Positions 20,856 through 35,300 of a stretch of DNA of 64,000 nt are shown in pieces. Source of the DNA: Saxidomus purpurata (Eukaryota > Mollusca > Bivalvia > Venerida > Veneridae). Under the pieces are notes generated by a model. It was given only the letters and a program-made list of their open reading frames with translations, was not told where the DNA came from and searched no databases. The translations under genes and the position numbers were made by a program. Positions within the stretch are counted from its first letter, which is position 1, and every line of letters begins with the position of its first letter. The DNA lies in contig JAFMSR010000002.1 of assembly GCA_022818135.1 (NCBI GenBank), positions 27,120,598 to 27,184,597 of the forward strand, read 5' to 3'.

Positions 20856-21289
20856 CTTCTGATAAGACATCAATGCGGTGGGCAGCGGTCGGTAGTCAGT
20901 GTTTTTTTGTACTGCTAGGGGTGTTTTTTAACGGCCGTAACGTTTTTAAAACAAAAGGTATTTAAAAAATGTTTATATCACGGGAAAGGTAATAAAATGC
21001 ACACTTTATTCTTTATTTTCTATTGTTGTTAAGATTAAAAATGAAAAATTCATGAGTGCGTAACTTACACTGTTTTCATAAATGGTTATAGCAGCAACAA
21101 GCTGTTATGAAAAATCAAGTGTCATTAAAAATGGTATTTTTTTCAAAAGATATAATTTAATGTGAAAATATGAGTATCAAGAGCATTTCCTAACTTTTTG
21201 AATTCAAAACATCCTTCAGATAGCAAAAAAGTTACGAAAATTCAAAAATTCCTTTCTGTTACACAAGCATTGTAAACACAACTGTTATT

Positions 21290-21520
21290 GCCTAACTTCA
21301 AACATGATAAAATATTGATCAATTTCAACAGGAAATGAACGTTAAAAAGTAAGATTGTGTATGTTGGGCATGACATCACTTTAAAACTGCATAATAAAAC
21401 AAGTGAGTAACTTCCGCTGTATTGCCGAAGTGGGCGGGGTAACATGATTTGCAACATCAATATTGCCAGAAACTTGGCCCGGACCGATTGAGCTAACCTG
21501 AAATTATCCAAGCCCTGATC
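21290..21520 (-). repeat. dispersed repeat, uninterrupted copy
   Basis: Reverse-complement match to 2345-2565 plus 3064-3075. Read on the minus strand it includes ggttagctcaatcggt near its start, which looks like a tRNA A-box region, so it may be a tRNA-derived repeat. No B-box was seen, so this stays a guess. Confidence 0.7.
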
Positions 21521-21544
21521 GATAATGAATGGGAATGCAAAGAT

Positions 21545-21640
21545 GAAACTTTTAGGTTAAGTTATAATACTTCCAAAGATACTATTATTTTTGTTTTGGT
21601 GGTTATTTAGTTTGACATCAGTTATAATGTATGTCCCTTT
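21545..21640 (+). repeat. dispersed repeat shared with 63880-63975
   Basis: Both copies contain 'acttccaaagat', 'ggttatttagtt(t/c)gacatc' and 'tatgtccctttaa'. The function is unknown. Confidence 0.65.
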
Positions 21641-22604
21641 AAGTAATGGGACTCCACACCTTTTAAAAAAAAATGATAATAGTAGTGAAGCACAAATTTA
21701 TGAAACCTTAAGTTGTATTTTGTTTTAAAATCGAAAGTACACAAATAAATTGCAGAGAAATAAATACAGTACAGAGTATAAAAATTGAAAATGTATCCAG
21801 CATACTTCAAATGTCTTTTTGATCTGAAAATAAAAAAATACAACGGTCGTGAGGGGGGACCCCCTCCCCCTTGCATACTGGTATTTGTGGCCCAAAAAAA
21901 ATTAGGGCCAGTGGAGACCCTAATATTAGTCTAAACATTGTAATGCACACTAAGTCTGTTAACTTTTTACATTTTTTTCGGATCCAATGCTGTCTTTAGC
22001 GCCAATATTTATCTCGCAATTTATCTGGGATCAGGTCAGATATTTAAGTGAAACAATTTTTCGAGTTTTATTCATCTTGTGTGTGTGTGTGATAATCGTT
22101 GGTCCGCAATAATAGACTCAAAATATAAAATTAGAGAGTTAATCTGTTTTAGTTTATAATCAGGGTGCGATTACCCAAACAAGTTGATGTGATGGACTGA
22201 TCAAGACTTAGGTGCTGTTTTGTGCTAGCAAGACCAGCAGCGCTTAGAACACTCATACTCTTAAAATTATATAAGAAACTCTTGCCAGACGAAAGACAAC
22301 TTTTCTAATTTTCAAATGGGAGAAGTAATGACAACAGGTACCCGGGGGTAATACAGCAGCGGGTACCTGGGTACAAAACTGCTAGCCGTCCAAGCTCTAC
22401 TTAAGACTGCTTTTATAAGATTACTTCAGTTCATATTGTAGACTCTTCTTACAAAATGAATAGACACTACAGAATTCAGTATCTTTAAAATGTGGTCCAG
22501 AGTGATGGTCAAAAATGTTGATGATCTGAAACATGTTGTTTCCCTGTGCATAGCCTAATTGATTTTACTCTCCGATTTGACCCATTTTATGCTGTAAGTG
22601 ACCA

Positions 22605-23000
22605 CTAGATAGATAGATAGAATAGATTTAGATTTTATTTCAACATAAAATGTACAATTTACATAGCAACTTATAATTAAAACATACAATAAAACAATAA
22701 ACAAACATGTATGAATTAATATAGCCATGTCAATCAACATTATATGTTAAGGATAACACAAAAAAGAGCTATTTCCATTGTGGTCCTTAAGATATAGTAT
22801 TGTATGACATAGGAAGATACAATTTATCACAGAAAAAATCACAGCAAAATGCTTTAAGAGAAGTTTGTATAAAAACCCTGATTGAATGACATTAAAAAAG
22901 TCAAGTTAAGCTTAAAAAATGTTCCTTAACCTTGCATTTAAATGAATGCATAGTAGTTGCATCCCTCACATTTTGTGGCAGACTGTATAAAAAGCTATAC
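22605..23000 (-). mobile_element. 3' end of a non-LTR retrotransposon (LINE), decayed
   Basis: On the minus strand, about 22998-22901 encodes LYSLPQNVRDATTMHSFKCK followed by VKEHFLSLT and a stop. This is the usual tail of CR1/L2/Jockey-type ORF2 proteins (LP..VR.A....FK..L). The 3' untranslated part runs to about 22605 and ends in a short (TATC)n tail (gatagatagatag at 22607-22620 on plus). No reverse transcriptase remains. Confidence 0.68.
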
Positions 23001-23193
23001 CGGCTTACTACATGTACCAATCAGACTAGTGCAATGAGGAATAGACCAAAATGCCAAGACAGAAAACTACTTAATCCTGTAATAGCATAACATTTGCAGA
23101 CAGATTCTTAAATTTGTAAATAAATGTGTTAGCTCAGAATAATTGTGAAATATTTTCTATTTTAAAGTTAACAAATACTTAAATTTTTTCAGG

Positions 23194-23343
23194 ATGTCAT
23201 CTCAAAAAAGGCATCCAGCTGATGACCTCAATCTGAGTTTAACGGGGTCAGGTATCCACTCAGCTGCTTCGACCAGCAGAAGTAGGCCTGGGTCAGCCAA
23301 ACAATTGAAGAGGCCTAACTCTATGACAGATGTTTCAAAGGAG
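23194..23343 (+). CDS. CEP131: CEP131 coding exon 1
   Basis: 50 codons from ATG to a gtaaaa donor, phase 0. Contains DDLNLSLTG and SRPGSAKQLKRPNSM, matching the N-terminal DLSLTG / RPGSA motifs of vertebrate CEP131. One untranslated base precedes the ATG after a tttttcag acceptor. Confidence 0.92.
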
Positions 23344-26300
23344 GTAAAATAATAGTATTATGTAATATAAAAATGGAAATTTTTATAGATAACTGTAAAA
23401 AAAATCCCAGAAGTTCACAGTTTCTAGTAAAAAAAATTCAATTTCTCCAAAATGATACATTAAATTTTAAACATAAAATGTAATAGTAAATGCTAGAATC
23501 AACAACACAAGTGAAAATCAACATAGCAATTTGAGAAAATCTAATGAAAATGTTGGTTGGTTTTGTTTTAAGGCACCGCTACACTATACAGTATGGTTAT
23601 ATTGGGATTTCAGTTTTAGCCTTTGCATCACTTTATAATTTGGTAGCATAAAATTAAAAAAATACAGCAATATTTTACACAAATTTCTCCTGAAACCTTC
23701 GTATTTGATAATTTGTTCTAAAACATGTTAATTTTAGACTATTTAAATAATTTATTTTTTCACCAGAATATATGAGAGTGAGCAGCTTTAAGTTCAAATT
23801 TTCACAACACTTGGATTCCCAAGTAGTGTCCCCAGCTCTAGGATGAAGGGTATATTGTACTTTTATTATACCTTCATCAACATCAGACATGCACATCAAG
23901 AGAGAATATGGATAAAGAGAGTTTATTTGTGTATTATTTACGGTACATTTCATGAAAATGTTATTCATTTTAGAGTAAAACACAGTCCAAGAAGAAGACC
24001 GGTCACGGTAAGCATTGCTTTGTATTAAAAACAGGTATAGAAAAATATGCTCTGCAGTTAAGTTGTAACTTTAAAGATAGACCTTTGTAAACAGCTAAAA
24101 CAACCTGCCAGCAGGTTTTATAACTGGCAATGATTTACAGCTAAGTGGACTGTGTAGGCATGTTTGAAGTTGGTTGTTTTCTGCAACACACTATATAAGG
24201 CCTTACCTAGGATCTTCTTATGAACACCATATAAACCAGGGTTGGCCAGGATTTCCCAGACGTGGGAATTCCCACAGGGATTTCCCAGGATTTCCCGTCC
24301 TGGGAAATACCCATTTGACAAAAATGGGAAATAGTGGGAAATACTATAATAATAATAATAATACTGATACACACACTCATGTATTATTTCAGTCAAATAC
24401 ATAGCAAAGAGGAAAAAATACAGACATTTTTCGGAAAATGTATAAATCACAATCTTATTCTGGCAATCTGCTTCTTAAAGTTAAACTACCAGTCAATTTC
24501 TTCATTTACAATTTTCTTAGATCCCTCTTCAACAATATCGTTAAAATTCCAAGCAGGGTCCTTAGGTTTAAACCTCGACATGACTGCTTCATTTGAGAGG
24601 TGGAAAGTATATGAAGGATTTATTTACTAGGGTCTGAACATTATCGGGAAAATGATGACCAGAAATCAAATTATATTGGGATTATTAGATTTATTTGAGC
24701 TTCATTCTTTTTGGATGGATTATACACTTCAGATAACATATCAGAGTACCCCAGGCAATATCAAAGTTTATCTAATGGTCAAAAGTTGTGAAAAAGCAAG
24801 TCATCTCTGATCATTTAATTTAAAGGTGATAATATATCAATTCAGGTAGACCACATTGTTAAACACCATGATTGACACCTATTGTTGTGGTATAATTTGG
24901 GGCCTACTGTAAAACCAAGATAACTTGGCAGTTGAGAACAATGGTTGAGGGATTATATGGCGGTACAACTAACTCATTATCAAAATTTAATAGTAATTGC
25001 CTCTGAAAGATTTATTTTTTGAAAACTGGGCAAACAAGCCTTTATTGAAATCAGGAATTACACTGAACACAGAAATAACAGACATTGCTAACACTTGCTT
25101 CTTTATTCCTCAACACAGATTCTGAAGTTGAGTATTTCCCACTATTTGCCGGGAATTCCCTGTATTTCCCGGTGTCCTGGGAAATACTACTATTTCCCAC
25201 TTATATGCCAACCCTGATATAAACAACTAAATTAGAAAATCTGACTGTTAATGGTGATTTAATTTGTTAATTCTCTTACGAATTAGCTTGATATGCATTG
25301 CAATTTATACCCTTTCCATTTTAGGGGATGAGTTTAGTCATAGGAGTGGATACTCTGATATTTCATCAGTGAGTACAAGTAAAAGGGGTGCTGCCTCTAG
25401 GAAGGGAAAATCTCCAAGGTAACTTGATACTGAACTTGTAACATTGACAGGTGAAGATTTTGTACTGTTAGGTTGCTTATTGTTACTTACTGCAGATATA
25501 TGGAGCCAGCATAGTGCCTCAGGATCGGTGGGTTTCAGGTTCAGTCCCTACCAGAACCATGGTGGTAGTGTGCTTAGCAAAGACACAGATGATTCCACTT
25601 TGCCTCTCTCTCTCTCTTCGAGGTTGATTCCATCAGGAGTGAGCCTTGAAAGTGATGATTCTAAGTTGAAACAACTTGTTTTGCAATGAAAAATAAATAA
25701 ATTTATATAAATAAAAAAAAATGCAGATATATGTACAGTCTAAACTTATCACGAAATTGTATTGTTTTAGTGATGATTTCCTGGCTTTATTTGAGAGTAC
25801 AGCACAACCGAAAATAAAGAGTGGAACCAGCAGTGGCAGCAAGAGGCCAAGTGGTAGTGCTGGTAAAGTCCTCTGGGATGGACCAAGGAACCAGGTAGGC
25901 AGCAAAGGTTTTCATCACATTGGTAATTGGTCAGACAATTGTATGTGAAATGTCTAATCCATGTGGTAGGCAAATGAAGGGGTCTGTAATTCACATAAAG
26001 CATTCTCAGTTCATAGTTTTTTGAAAATGGCAGAATTTCAAACATAAATTTCTGCTAAAAGATAAACAGATTTATCAGCAGGAAACCTTGCAAAATTAAA
26101 TGTGGAAATTGAAAACAAATTGAATATTTAAATTCAAAAAATATGTTTTTACCATGAAGTCAGAAATATTCGTGGGTGTGGCTAAAGAGCTTAAAAGCAA
26201 ATTTTTCTTACCGGTAAATCTGTTTCTCTGAATGAAAGTTTTGAATGTGAATTAAAGCATCCACAAAATTCAATTTCAATAAAAATGCAAACAAAGTAAC

Positions 26301-29300
26301 ATGCATTTGCAGTAATCAGTATCTCACAGACAATCTTGCATTCAAACAAAATTAACATAAAGGCTGTAATATTTGAATTTCAGGCTTTGAAAAGTAAATT
26401 TACCCCGAAGACAGTAAATTCAAAGATTACAGGACAGAAGCCTGTAGGTCTGAATGATGAGGAAGAGTGGCTTACAAATGAATCAAACAAACACTCTATA
26501 TTTCAACAGAAAAGTGCTAGAAGTAGTTCTGATGAGGAAGTTTTTAGTTTTCATGATAGACTTTCTCAGTCTCTGTCTCAAGAACAGCAGAGAGCAGAAA
26601 AGGGAGACAAGTCAGACAGATTATTAAGTCCAAGAAATGTAAACTATAATAATCCAAGAAGTTCAAGTCAGAGTGCAATAGCAAACAATATGACACTTCA
26701 GGGTATGTCCAAAGGTGTAAAAGTGGGTTTATCAGATCTGGAAAATTCTTATCAAAATATTAAACACAAAACGCCAGTGAATCAGACTCGTAAATCACAG
26801 AGCGGGAGCAATGCAGGTGCTAATTCTTTAGTCGAGGACCATATAAAAAGATTGAATTTTGCTGCGACAAAAATTCAACGTTGGTTCAGAAGACATAGTG
26901 CAAGGAGAAAGGCGGGTCAGGCAGCCATACAGAGGTTACTACATTCTAAAAAACAAGTGTTTGAAGAACAAAGACTAAGGGAATCTCAGAATGATTTCCT
27001 AGCAAAAGAAATGGAAGAAAGAAAACAAGAAGACAGAAAAAGAAATCGTGAGGAAAAGGCAAAAATTGCAAGACAGGAAGCCATACGGGTAATCTGATTG
27101 TTTAGTTTTCAAATAGATTTGTAAGTCCTGCTTTTCATTTGCTGATTATATCAATTCACCTGAGCCCTCAGTTCTGGAGAAGGTTGCATGTTGTAAGAGG
27201 ACTAAGGACCTTTTTGCAATATTGAGGTCCAGTGATTCTGTTTAGCTCAGTAGCTTGGATCACTTGCAAATTTCTGTTACCAGGGTCAGTGGTATTTAAA
27301 CAGCCTTTAACTTTACAAATACTTTCTTTACTGGATTTGTTATATGTTTTGGTTTTGTCAGTTTTGCATTTGTTACACAGAAAAAAGTAGCAACATGCAC
27401 CTGTCCTGCCTCTGTCCTGCTGTGTGTGAGACCTACTCTCTCCTTTAATTGACCGTGTAATGAATTATGCCTAAGAGATGAATTCTGTATGGAAACAGAG
27501 CTCAGTGTTACATAATATTTTCTACAGCTAACACATGAGTGGTAGATTTCAAACTTACTTCAATTCTGTATTACTGTTTACAGGAGCTTCAGAGAAAGAG
27601 AGAAGAGAAAAGGGATGATGTAAAACAAAAAGCAGAACAAGAGATTGCCTTCCTACAAGCCAGTGGAAAAATAAAGAAAACAGGACTTGGTAATTTATCC
27701 CTGCTTTCACCATTGACAAAAATCTGTGACACTATTTTATATGCACAAAGTACATTTGTATGATTAACATGTAAAGACAGGTATTTATTATCTTGATACG
27801 CAAAATAACTTTGCATTATTTTGCAACAACATTTTTGCCAAGAAAGTTTGAGGAAATAAAGACCTGATGGCCAAATTTTGCTTGCATTTTTAAGACACTA
27901 TCAATTAGGAAAAGCTAAACATGTACAGAAGAAGCTGTTCTATAATCCTGGGTTACTAATACATGTAATTGGTATTTGTTACATTAATGTGGATGGTGAT
28001 TTTCTTCAATGTCACAGACTTGATAAATACTCAATGTCTTACTGAAATTATAGTTAAAAAGATACAAGTTTAATTTCAGTAAGGGAAAGAAAAGTATTTA
28101 TAAAGTCTGTGTCATCCACATGAATGAAACAAACAATCATAACTGAGACATTGTTTGATTGTGCAATATTATTGTACAAATACATTATATATTATCAAGG
28201 TTTAAACTTTTTCTTGTATGTACACTCTATCCTTTGATGCCCTAGTTGTAAACTTGTGTGTACAGTTATATTAGTTAAGTGACATCACTTTATCCTGAGT
28301 TAACTGTACCCATGTGGCATTATTATAATGATTATTTGATGAAAGCTGTTTGACATTCCTTTGAAGTTGATATTACATTTCCAGAGATTAAAAGGACATT
28401 AATTTCTGTTCAGTTTAAAAAAAGTTGTAATTGGGTTATTTTAGCGTGAAAAAAATTTGAATAGCAAATATGCTAATTTGCCGAATAGAGAATTCTTTAC
28501 ATTGTATTATTATGTATGCATACCAAATCTTTTGTGAAATTTTGATTAATGGAGTGGAGAATGTGTGAAAAATAGTTAGAATTAAATTATTGCAAATATT
28601 ACTCATTTTGCAGTAGCTGTACATCAGGTTTGTTGATTTTCCAGGTAAAAAGAAGGGTGGAAGTAAACCGCCTTCAAAGAAGGTCACAGGAGACAAGGAT
28701 GCCAATATTAATACGCATGATGAAAGTAGTCCGGGAAAGAGATAACAAGGAAAGTAATAACAATAGAAGACAAGATGACAGCATGGAGGAGTATTACCAG
28801 GTTGTTGCAGTGATATGATATTTACAAAATATTTTATTGATTGGGCATGTCTATAGATGAATTGGGGGGAATACTGTTTCCAAATTCCTTTCATCTGAAA
28901 ATGTTTGTTTCGTACATGTTGTTTCCGACATTCTGGAGGAAAGTTTTATTAAAGATTTTTAGTTATGTAAGCTGCTTTGATCAAAAGCACAAAATGTTAA
29001 GTAGTATATTGTGATAATGAAAGAAATTCTGAGGTGTCAGCGATGCAGTTGTCTTGCATAATTGAATAACATTTTTGGTCTTACAGTAAAATTCTGGTAA
29101 TAAGACCACCATTTGGACTGGCATATGTGATAGTGTGGTCTTAATATCGAAATGGTCTTTTTTTCGAGACCTTTTTCCTATAAAATGTACCATTTGGTTC
29201 TGAAATGTTTGGTCTTGATATTGAAAGTGGTCTAAATATTTGGTGGTCTTAATAGCGGAACTTTACTGTACTAGTATTTACTTCATGACTGAGATGATAC

Positions 29301-32300
29301 TACTATTAGGAATTGAATATTCTCTCTTCAAATGCATAAACTGTGTAGTTTCTTTCACTGATTCTTCATTTAACCTTTATCCTGCTGGTGGCAAGTGGCT
29401 CTACTAAATTACCAACTTTTCCATTTGGACAATACCATTAATTGTTCAACGATGCTCATAGAAACTATAGGAATGAGCAGGTTGATCGTAATCTACTGGT
29501 TCCCAGCAGTGTGATAAAGGACTTAGCTCACCCAAGTTACCATGCAGGATATATACATTACTATGAGTACTTTACAGAATCATCTTCAAGACATAGAGTC
29601 TCTGCAGGCAACTGCCAGGGACAATGATGGTGTCAGTAATGTTGCTGCCAGTGATGCTGTTACCAAGACAACACTGGATGACTTGTTCGAAACCCTGAAG
29701 AAACTGGAGGAAGAGGAACAGTTGGCCTCTGCAAGACCAGAAAGGAAAAATGCATGGTGTAAGTCTTACCAAAAACATGATTTGATCATGGTCCTTGCTT
29801 AGCCCTCAGCATTAAAGTATAGTGTCAAGGTAGAGGTTTGAGCAAGGTCAGCATGCTACAATCTGATTTAAATTCAAAGTAACTGTTACCAACTTGTTTG
29901 TTACAGTCGACTGTTTCTAGCTAGGTGGTAACTGTGGGTTTAAACCTGATACCCTATGATTTGTTTGTTCTATGCTTTATGGGGTATTTGCAGTATATTG
30001 TGCATGTGATGTTTTTTACTTAATGCACTTGAGAAAACATTAAAAACCATTTATAGCTGCAGTATGTGCCTTGCCCCTTGCCTTTTTCAAAGTTTGATTA
30101 GACCATCCAGGCTCACTTTAAAAACAAAATATTATATCATCTTACTTAAACCTCGCATAGTGTGACATTTACTATTGGCAATACCTCTTGCAATGCAGTT
30201 TAAATTATCATTATATTTTCATTCATAAAAAGTGTAAGTCTTCCATAAAGGTCTAAATCAATTTAAACATTACCATGCTTGCAGCAAATGATTGTGCCTT
30301 TGCAACCATTGCAGATCCCGATTAACATGTATATTTGTTCAGATCTGCTCTGTTCTCTATTCAGTCAGAATTTTTTTACTGAGAATCCCTTTGAACAATT
30401 AATGGTTCTGTCCAAATAGAAAGATAGAAAACTTTGTTTGAGAGGGGTAAGGGGTAATTTAACTTAGAATGTAATGATTTTGATCCTATTACAGTAGATG
30501 ACCTTGAGAAAGGTGACAGTGATATTGACACACACAGTTTAAATGCTGAGAACCTTCAGAGGTTTAACAGTCAGAAATCCGCTATACCAACTAAAGAAAG
30601 CATGCTGTCAGATGATAAGATGAGAAGTATAATGTCATTCCTAGATGAGGTACAAGTCTCTGAGAGACTCAGCACTGTAGATAAGGTAAGTGTGATGGTT
30701 GATAGTAGAGTCTTCTGCATGGAAGAAGGAGGTACGTGTTTATACAACAAGCTGTATATGAAAAAAATATATACATACAGATATACAGTTTCTCTTGATG
30801 AATTGTTTTAGGCAGTCATCTTAGGAATAGGAGGTTGAAGATATGAATCCACCAAGTTTAATCTGATATGGCTGGTTATTGAGCCTCCAGCTAGTTACCT
30901 ACCCATCAGGTGCCTGGTTTTAAAAGAAGTAGATTGAGAAGGTAAAACAGCTCAACAAGAAGACAAGATGTCGCTATGATATAAAAGCACTACACTTTTA
31001 TTTTTAATTTGAGTTTTAATTTGGTTTTAGGAAATTTCTAAAATCAACGCTGATTTAGAAAGGTCTGGAGTAATTGGCCCTAGTGCCGAAGAGCTTGCCG
31101 AGCTGAATGAAGCCAATGAGGTAGCGTCTGAGGTTACAAACACTATGATCAGTCAGAGATTAGAACTGGATGAGAAAAAAAGAACAGTCTCCATGCTACA
31201 GAAAGCTCTTGTAAGATGTTTTTTTCTCTTGTGGTAAAATTAACTTTTGTGGTTGTGAGTGGAAGTAAGGGCAACTATTCAAAAATACAGAAAGTGGCTA
31301 AGTAAAGGCTACTTTTTCAGACTTCTTCATGAAGAAAGTTCATCCATTTGTATATACAAGATGGTGCTTATTTACCGTTAGACCTTGTTATTCCTTACTT
31401 ATGTATTTTGTAACCAGGCTTAAGCAGTCACTTTTGGCAGTGCACTTGTCTAGTTATAGATAAATGTACGTGTACTAATTGCATTTTTCTGTCTATGTTA
31501 TAATTATGAATACTGGTAATTCTACAGAATCAGCAGCGTGAGCTCACAGTAAGACATGCCAGAGAGACTGATAAAGAGATGAAGAAACGCCTGGAAGTAC
31601 AGAAGGATGAATATGAAGAAACAATCAAGAGACACCTGTCATTTATAGACCAGGTATGTATATACTGTTAAGACATGAAAATCATTGTAGGATTTACAGT
31701 TTATGCACCTCGAAATGAGAATGGATTAATTCTACACCTTCAAATAATAAAGTCATAATTATGAAAGCATGAAATACAACCGTTTATGACCTGTATTTAT
31801 TTAGAGTCTGTGTGTATAGGTGCATGTATTGAGCGCTTTTTGAAGGCAGTATTATCTGATACATTAACTAAAGTGATTATAATAAAAAGCCCTAAGTAAA
31901 CAGGAAGTCTCATGAATACAAGTAAAAGGAGCTACATTCATACTAAAATCATAGAAAACTCTCTAAAAATTTATATTAATTTCAAAGTTATTACATACAG
32001 ATATTGTAAGTAATATTTTGTAATATTGTGTATTTGCACTTAAGACCTGATGTTAAAGTTGCAAATTGTTGTCTGAAATCTTTTAGCAAGGTTGAAGGCT
32101 GGGCTCAAACTCCTGATTTGCAATCAACGACATGTTTAGTTATATCAAGACACCAATCTATCCACTCAACCACATATATATTTCCAATTCATCTTCAAAA
32201 TGATATAAAAAAGTTGATAGCATTCTGTTTTGCTGTAGAAAATCATGTTTAAGGGTCATACTATTATATCAAGTTCTGGTATAAAAACATTTTGAGCTGT

Positions 32301-35300
32301 CATGTTCCTTGTGTATGTTTACAGCTGATAGATGACAAGAAGAATCTCGGTGAGAAATGTGAGAACCTGGTCAAGGAACTGAAACAGGTTGACAAGAAAT
32401 ATCAGGACCGTTTCAAATCTGTCACTGACAAGTAAGTTACATTCAGTACACTTGTTAAGTCAAATAATTAGGGAAGCAATGTTGAGTAATGTAAAATGTT
32501 CACCCAGGCACCTACAGGGGATCTTTTTGCAGGGTGGGGGCCGGGCAAATCTACGTAAGCAATGGTGAGAATTCTCAAAAGTCCACATATAGAAGATCTT
32601 TGGCAGGGCTGGGAAAGTCTTGGGAAAACAATGTTTAGTAGATTAAAATGTTCACACATGATCTTAGGGTTGGGTTCAGGTGGGGACTGGGAAAGTCTTG
32701 TGTGAAGTTAAGACTTCATACATAGGTTCTTTAGGGCCTGATAAAGTCTTGGGAAGCAATGTTGAGTTATGTAAAATGTTCACACACACAGGATCTTGAG
32801 GGGTTGGGGAAGTCCATGGAAGCTTTGTTGAGTAATGCATAGAGGTGATCTTCTTTTGTAAGGGGAGGAGGAGATATAGGAATCAATATGTTGTATAAGT
32901 AGTTTCACCATCTCTCTACAAATACCCAATTTATGCATGAATACAGATTTTGCCCTTATTTACATTTAGTTTAGTTTTAATATGAACAAAAAATGTAAGT
33001 GCCATTCCATGCAACTAACCTCCAGTATTTTGTTTTATAGACATAACATCGATATGCAAAAATTAAAAGATATGCATGAGGCAGCAGAGAAACTGCGGAG
33101 AGAAAAATGGATTGATGAGAAAACCAAGAAAATCAAGGTTTGTTGATTTTCATGACATTCATTAGCATATCAGTTGAAACACATGACACACTGTGCAAAT
33201 AACTGGTTTATTGTCCCCAACAGACAGTATTTGTGTGTTACCCTTCTATTGTTTTCAAATTATCTCCCCTTAGATACTTTGTTTAGTGAGTGAAAGTATG
33301 AATCACTTTCATTGATAGCTCTAGTATAAATAATATGAAACTAATACTCCCTACACAGGAGATGACAGTGAAAGGTTTAGAACCAGAAATTCAGCGCTTG
33401 ATTGCAAAACACAAGACAGAGTTAAAGAAAATCAAGCAGATTCATGAGGCCGAGTTGCTAGAGTCAGATGAGCGGGCAGCACAGAAGTATGTACGGATGA
33501 CGGAGGAGTTACGAGATCAGCTTGCCAGTGAGAAAGAGGCTGCTTGTGCTAGGGAGCGGGAACTTGCAAAACAGAGGTAATTCAGTGATTTGTGGATGTT
33601 TTATCCTCATTAGATAATAGAAAACTGCTGTGTAGTTGACAACAAAACAGTATGTATTGTGAAAGGTGGAGTAGTCATATTCAGTGTTTTAGGATTATGT
33701 AGGCTCAATATGTAGTGAAAGAGAATTAATTGATAAATCTTTTAAGCGAAGACAAAATAAATGCAAAACGCTTATCATATGACTGTAATTTATTTCATAA
33801 TCTTCAACAGTAACAGGTTACAATAATAGACAACATTAGCACATACATAAGCACTTTCAAATACAGTTTTATGTGAACATGCAGTTTTTATGTTTTATCC
33901 TAAGCACTGCATGTAAGTTTATGAACCTCTGTCAAACTGGCAGACAGCACTTGTCCACGCCTCGGCAGCCTTGTCTGTCTTTGTGTTGCCCCTGCTGGGT
34001 GGGGCATTCAGCATTGCTGTAGTCTGCTCCATAAATCTTTCATCTGTTTCAGAAATGGACTTGTCTAGAACCTGAAATACAAATAAAATTATAATGATTA
34101 GTCATAATGTTCGATACTGACCTTAACTTTGTGAGACTAGGGTCCAGTTGCTAGAATCATTTGGATTCACAAGTGGTATGAAATCTATAGATTCTTCATA
34201 AAACAATACACTATAACCCCCTTCAGTATTATTGTTATCCAAACATCTGGGTACCAGAGGCTTTTAAAGTTTATTACTTTAACCAACACTGTGACAGTTG
34301 GTCCAGAAATTGCTCTTGGGCTTATGACTGTCTTTACCATTTGAATGTGTTTTATGGGTAATTAGTCAACTTTACTGACAGTTCTGGTTGTTACTAGTTT
34401 GAATCCTAAGATAGGTAGAGAATCTTTACCCTAGGTTGTTCTTTCCAGGGATTAATGCCCTATGTTACCATTAGTAAAGCTGGACTACACATAATTAGTT
34501 TTGTAAATGGGTGTATAAACTAAGCTCATAAACATTCTTACAACAAAATGGAAGTGTCTTCAGCACTAAAATGCTTTTGTGTTAGCTTTCAAATACAGAA
34601 TTGAAAGGGTTTTCATATAAAAGTAGTTACCTTCTGTTTGGTCCGGTAGTGGAACTGGGTGTACATGTCTTGGACACCTTCTGTAACAGAAAGTCTAAGA
34701 AGCAGACGTAAATTCTCAGACTGGTTTGATGCTGAAAATAGCCTCTGACTCAGACTGATCACACATTCATCTGAAAAAGAAATCAACATTATAACAGAGA
34801 CCCACATACACACCAGTAAAAAGCTTTATAGACAAATACAAACAAAAGTACAATGTATGTATTTCAGACTATTTCTAAGAAATGATTAATATGAATAAAC
34901 AGCTATCATTTTAATTCTATAGTTCAAGGGTAGAAGCTGCTTGCAAAATTTACATAGTCTATGATAGGTAGAGAACAAAGATAAATACATGTTTTGACTT
35001 TTAGAAAAACGTGCAAAAAATAGAAGACAAAATTAAACAAATTTATGTACATTTGTATATACATGTATATATACTTACCAAAAGCAAGGAGTTGTCTCTC
35101 ATTGAAGTCATGGGTAGCAAGTAATTTACTAAGTGTAGAATCCATTTGTTGCAATATTATATGTTTTCTTGTGTGTCTACTATATTACTAATACTGATCC
35201 TGTTTGTATTAGTTCTGTCTGATTTCACTGAGTCAGCAATATTTATATCTCTGTCTCAAATTTTCTCCATTGTTTGGCTGATAATTGGACGAACACATTT

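Larger units (their letters stand above)
18804..23193. promoter_or_regulatory. divergent intergenic region between CNOT3 and CEP131 start codons
   Basis: The two ATGs are 4.39 kb apart and point away from each other, so both promoters and any 5' untranslated exons should lie here. CEP131's first coding exon has an acceptor (tttttcag) directly before it, so at least one upstream non-coding exon is expected. A YY1-like 'caaaatggctgc' lies at about 18926, 120 bp upstream of the CNOT3 ATG. No TATA box or transcription start can be assigned with confidence. Repeats inside are listed separately. Confidence 0.5.

Noticed and set aside
24118..24630. frames overlapping the hAT-like element
   Set aside because: They arise from the tgggaaa/tttccca repeats and an (ATA)n stretch; no intact transposase domain is present.
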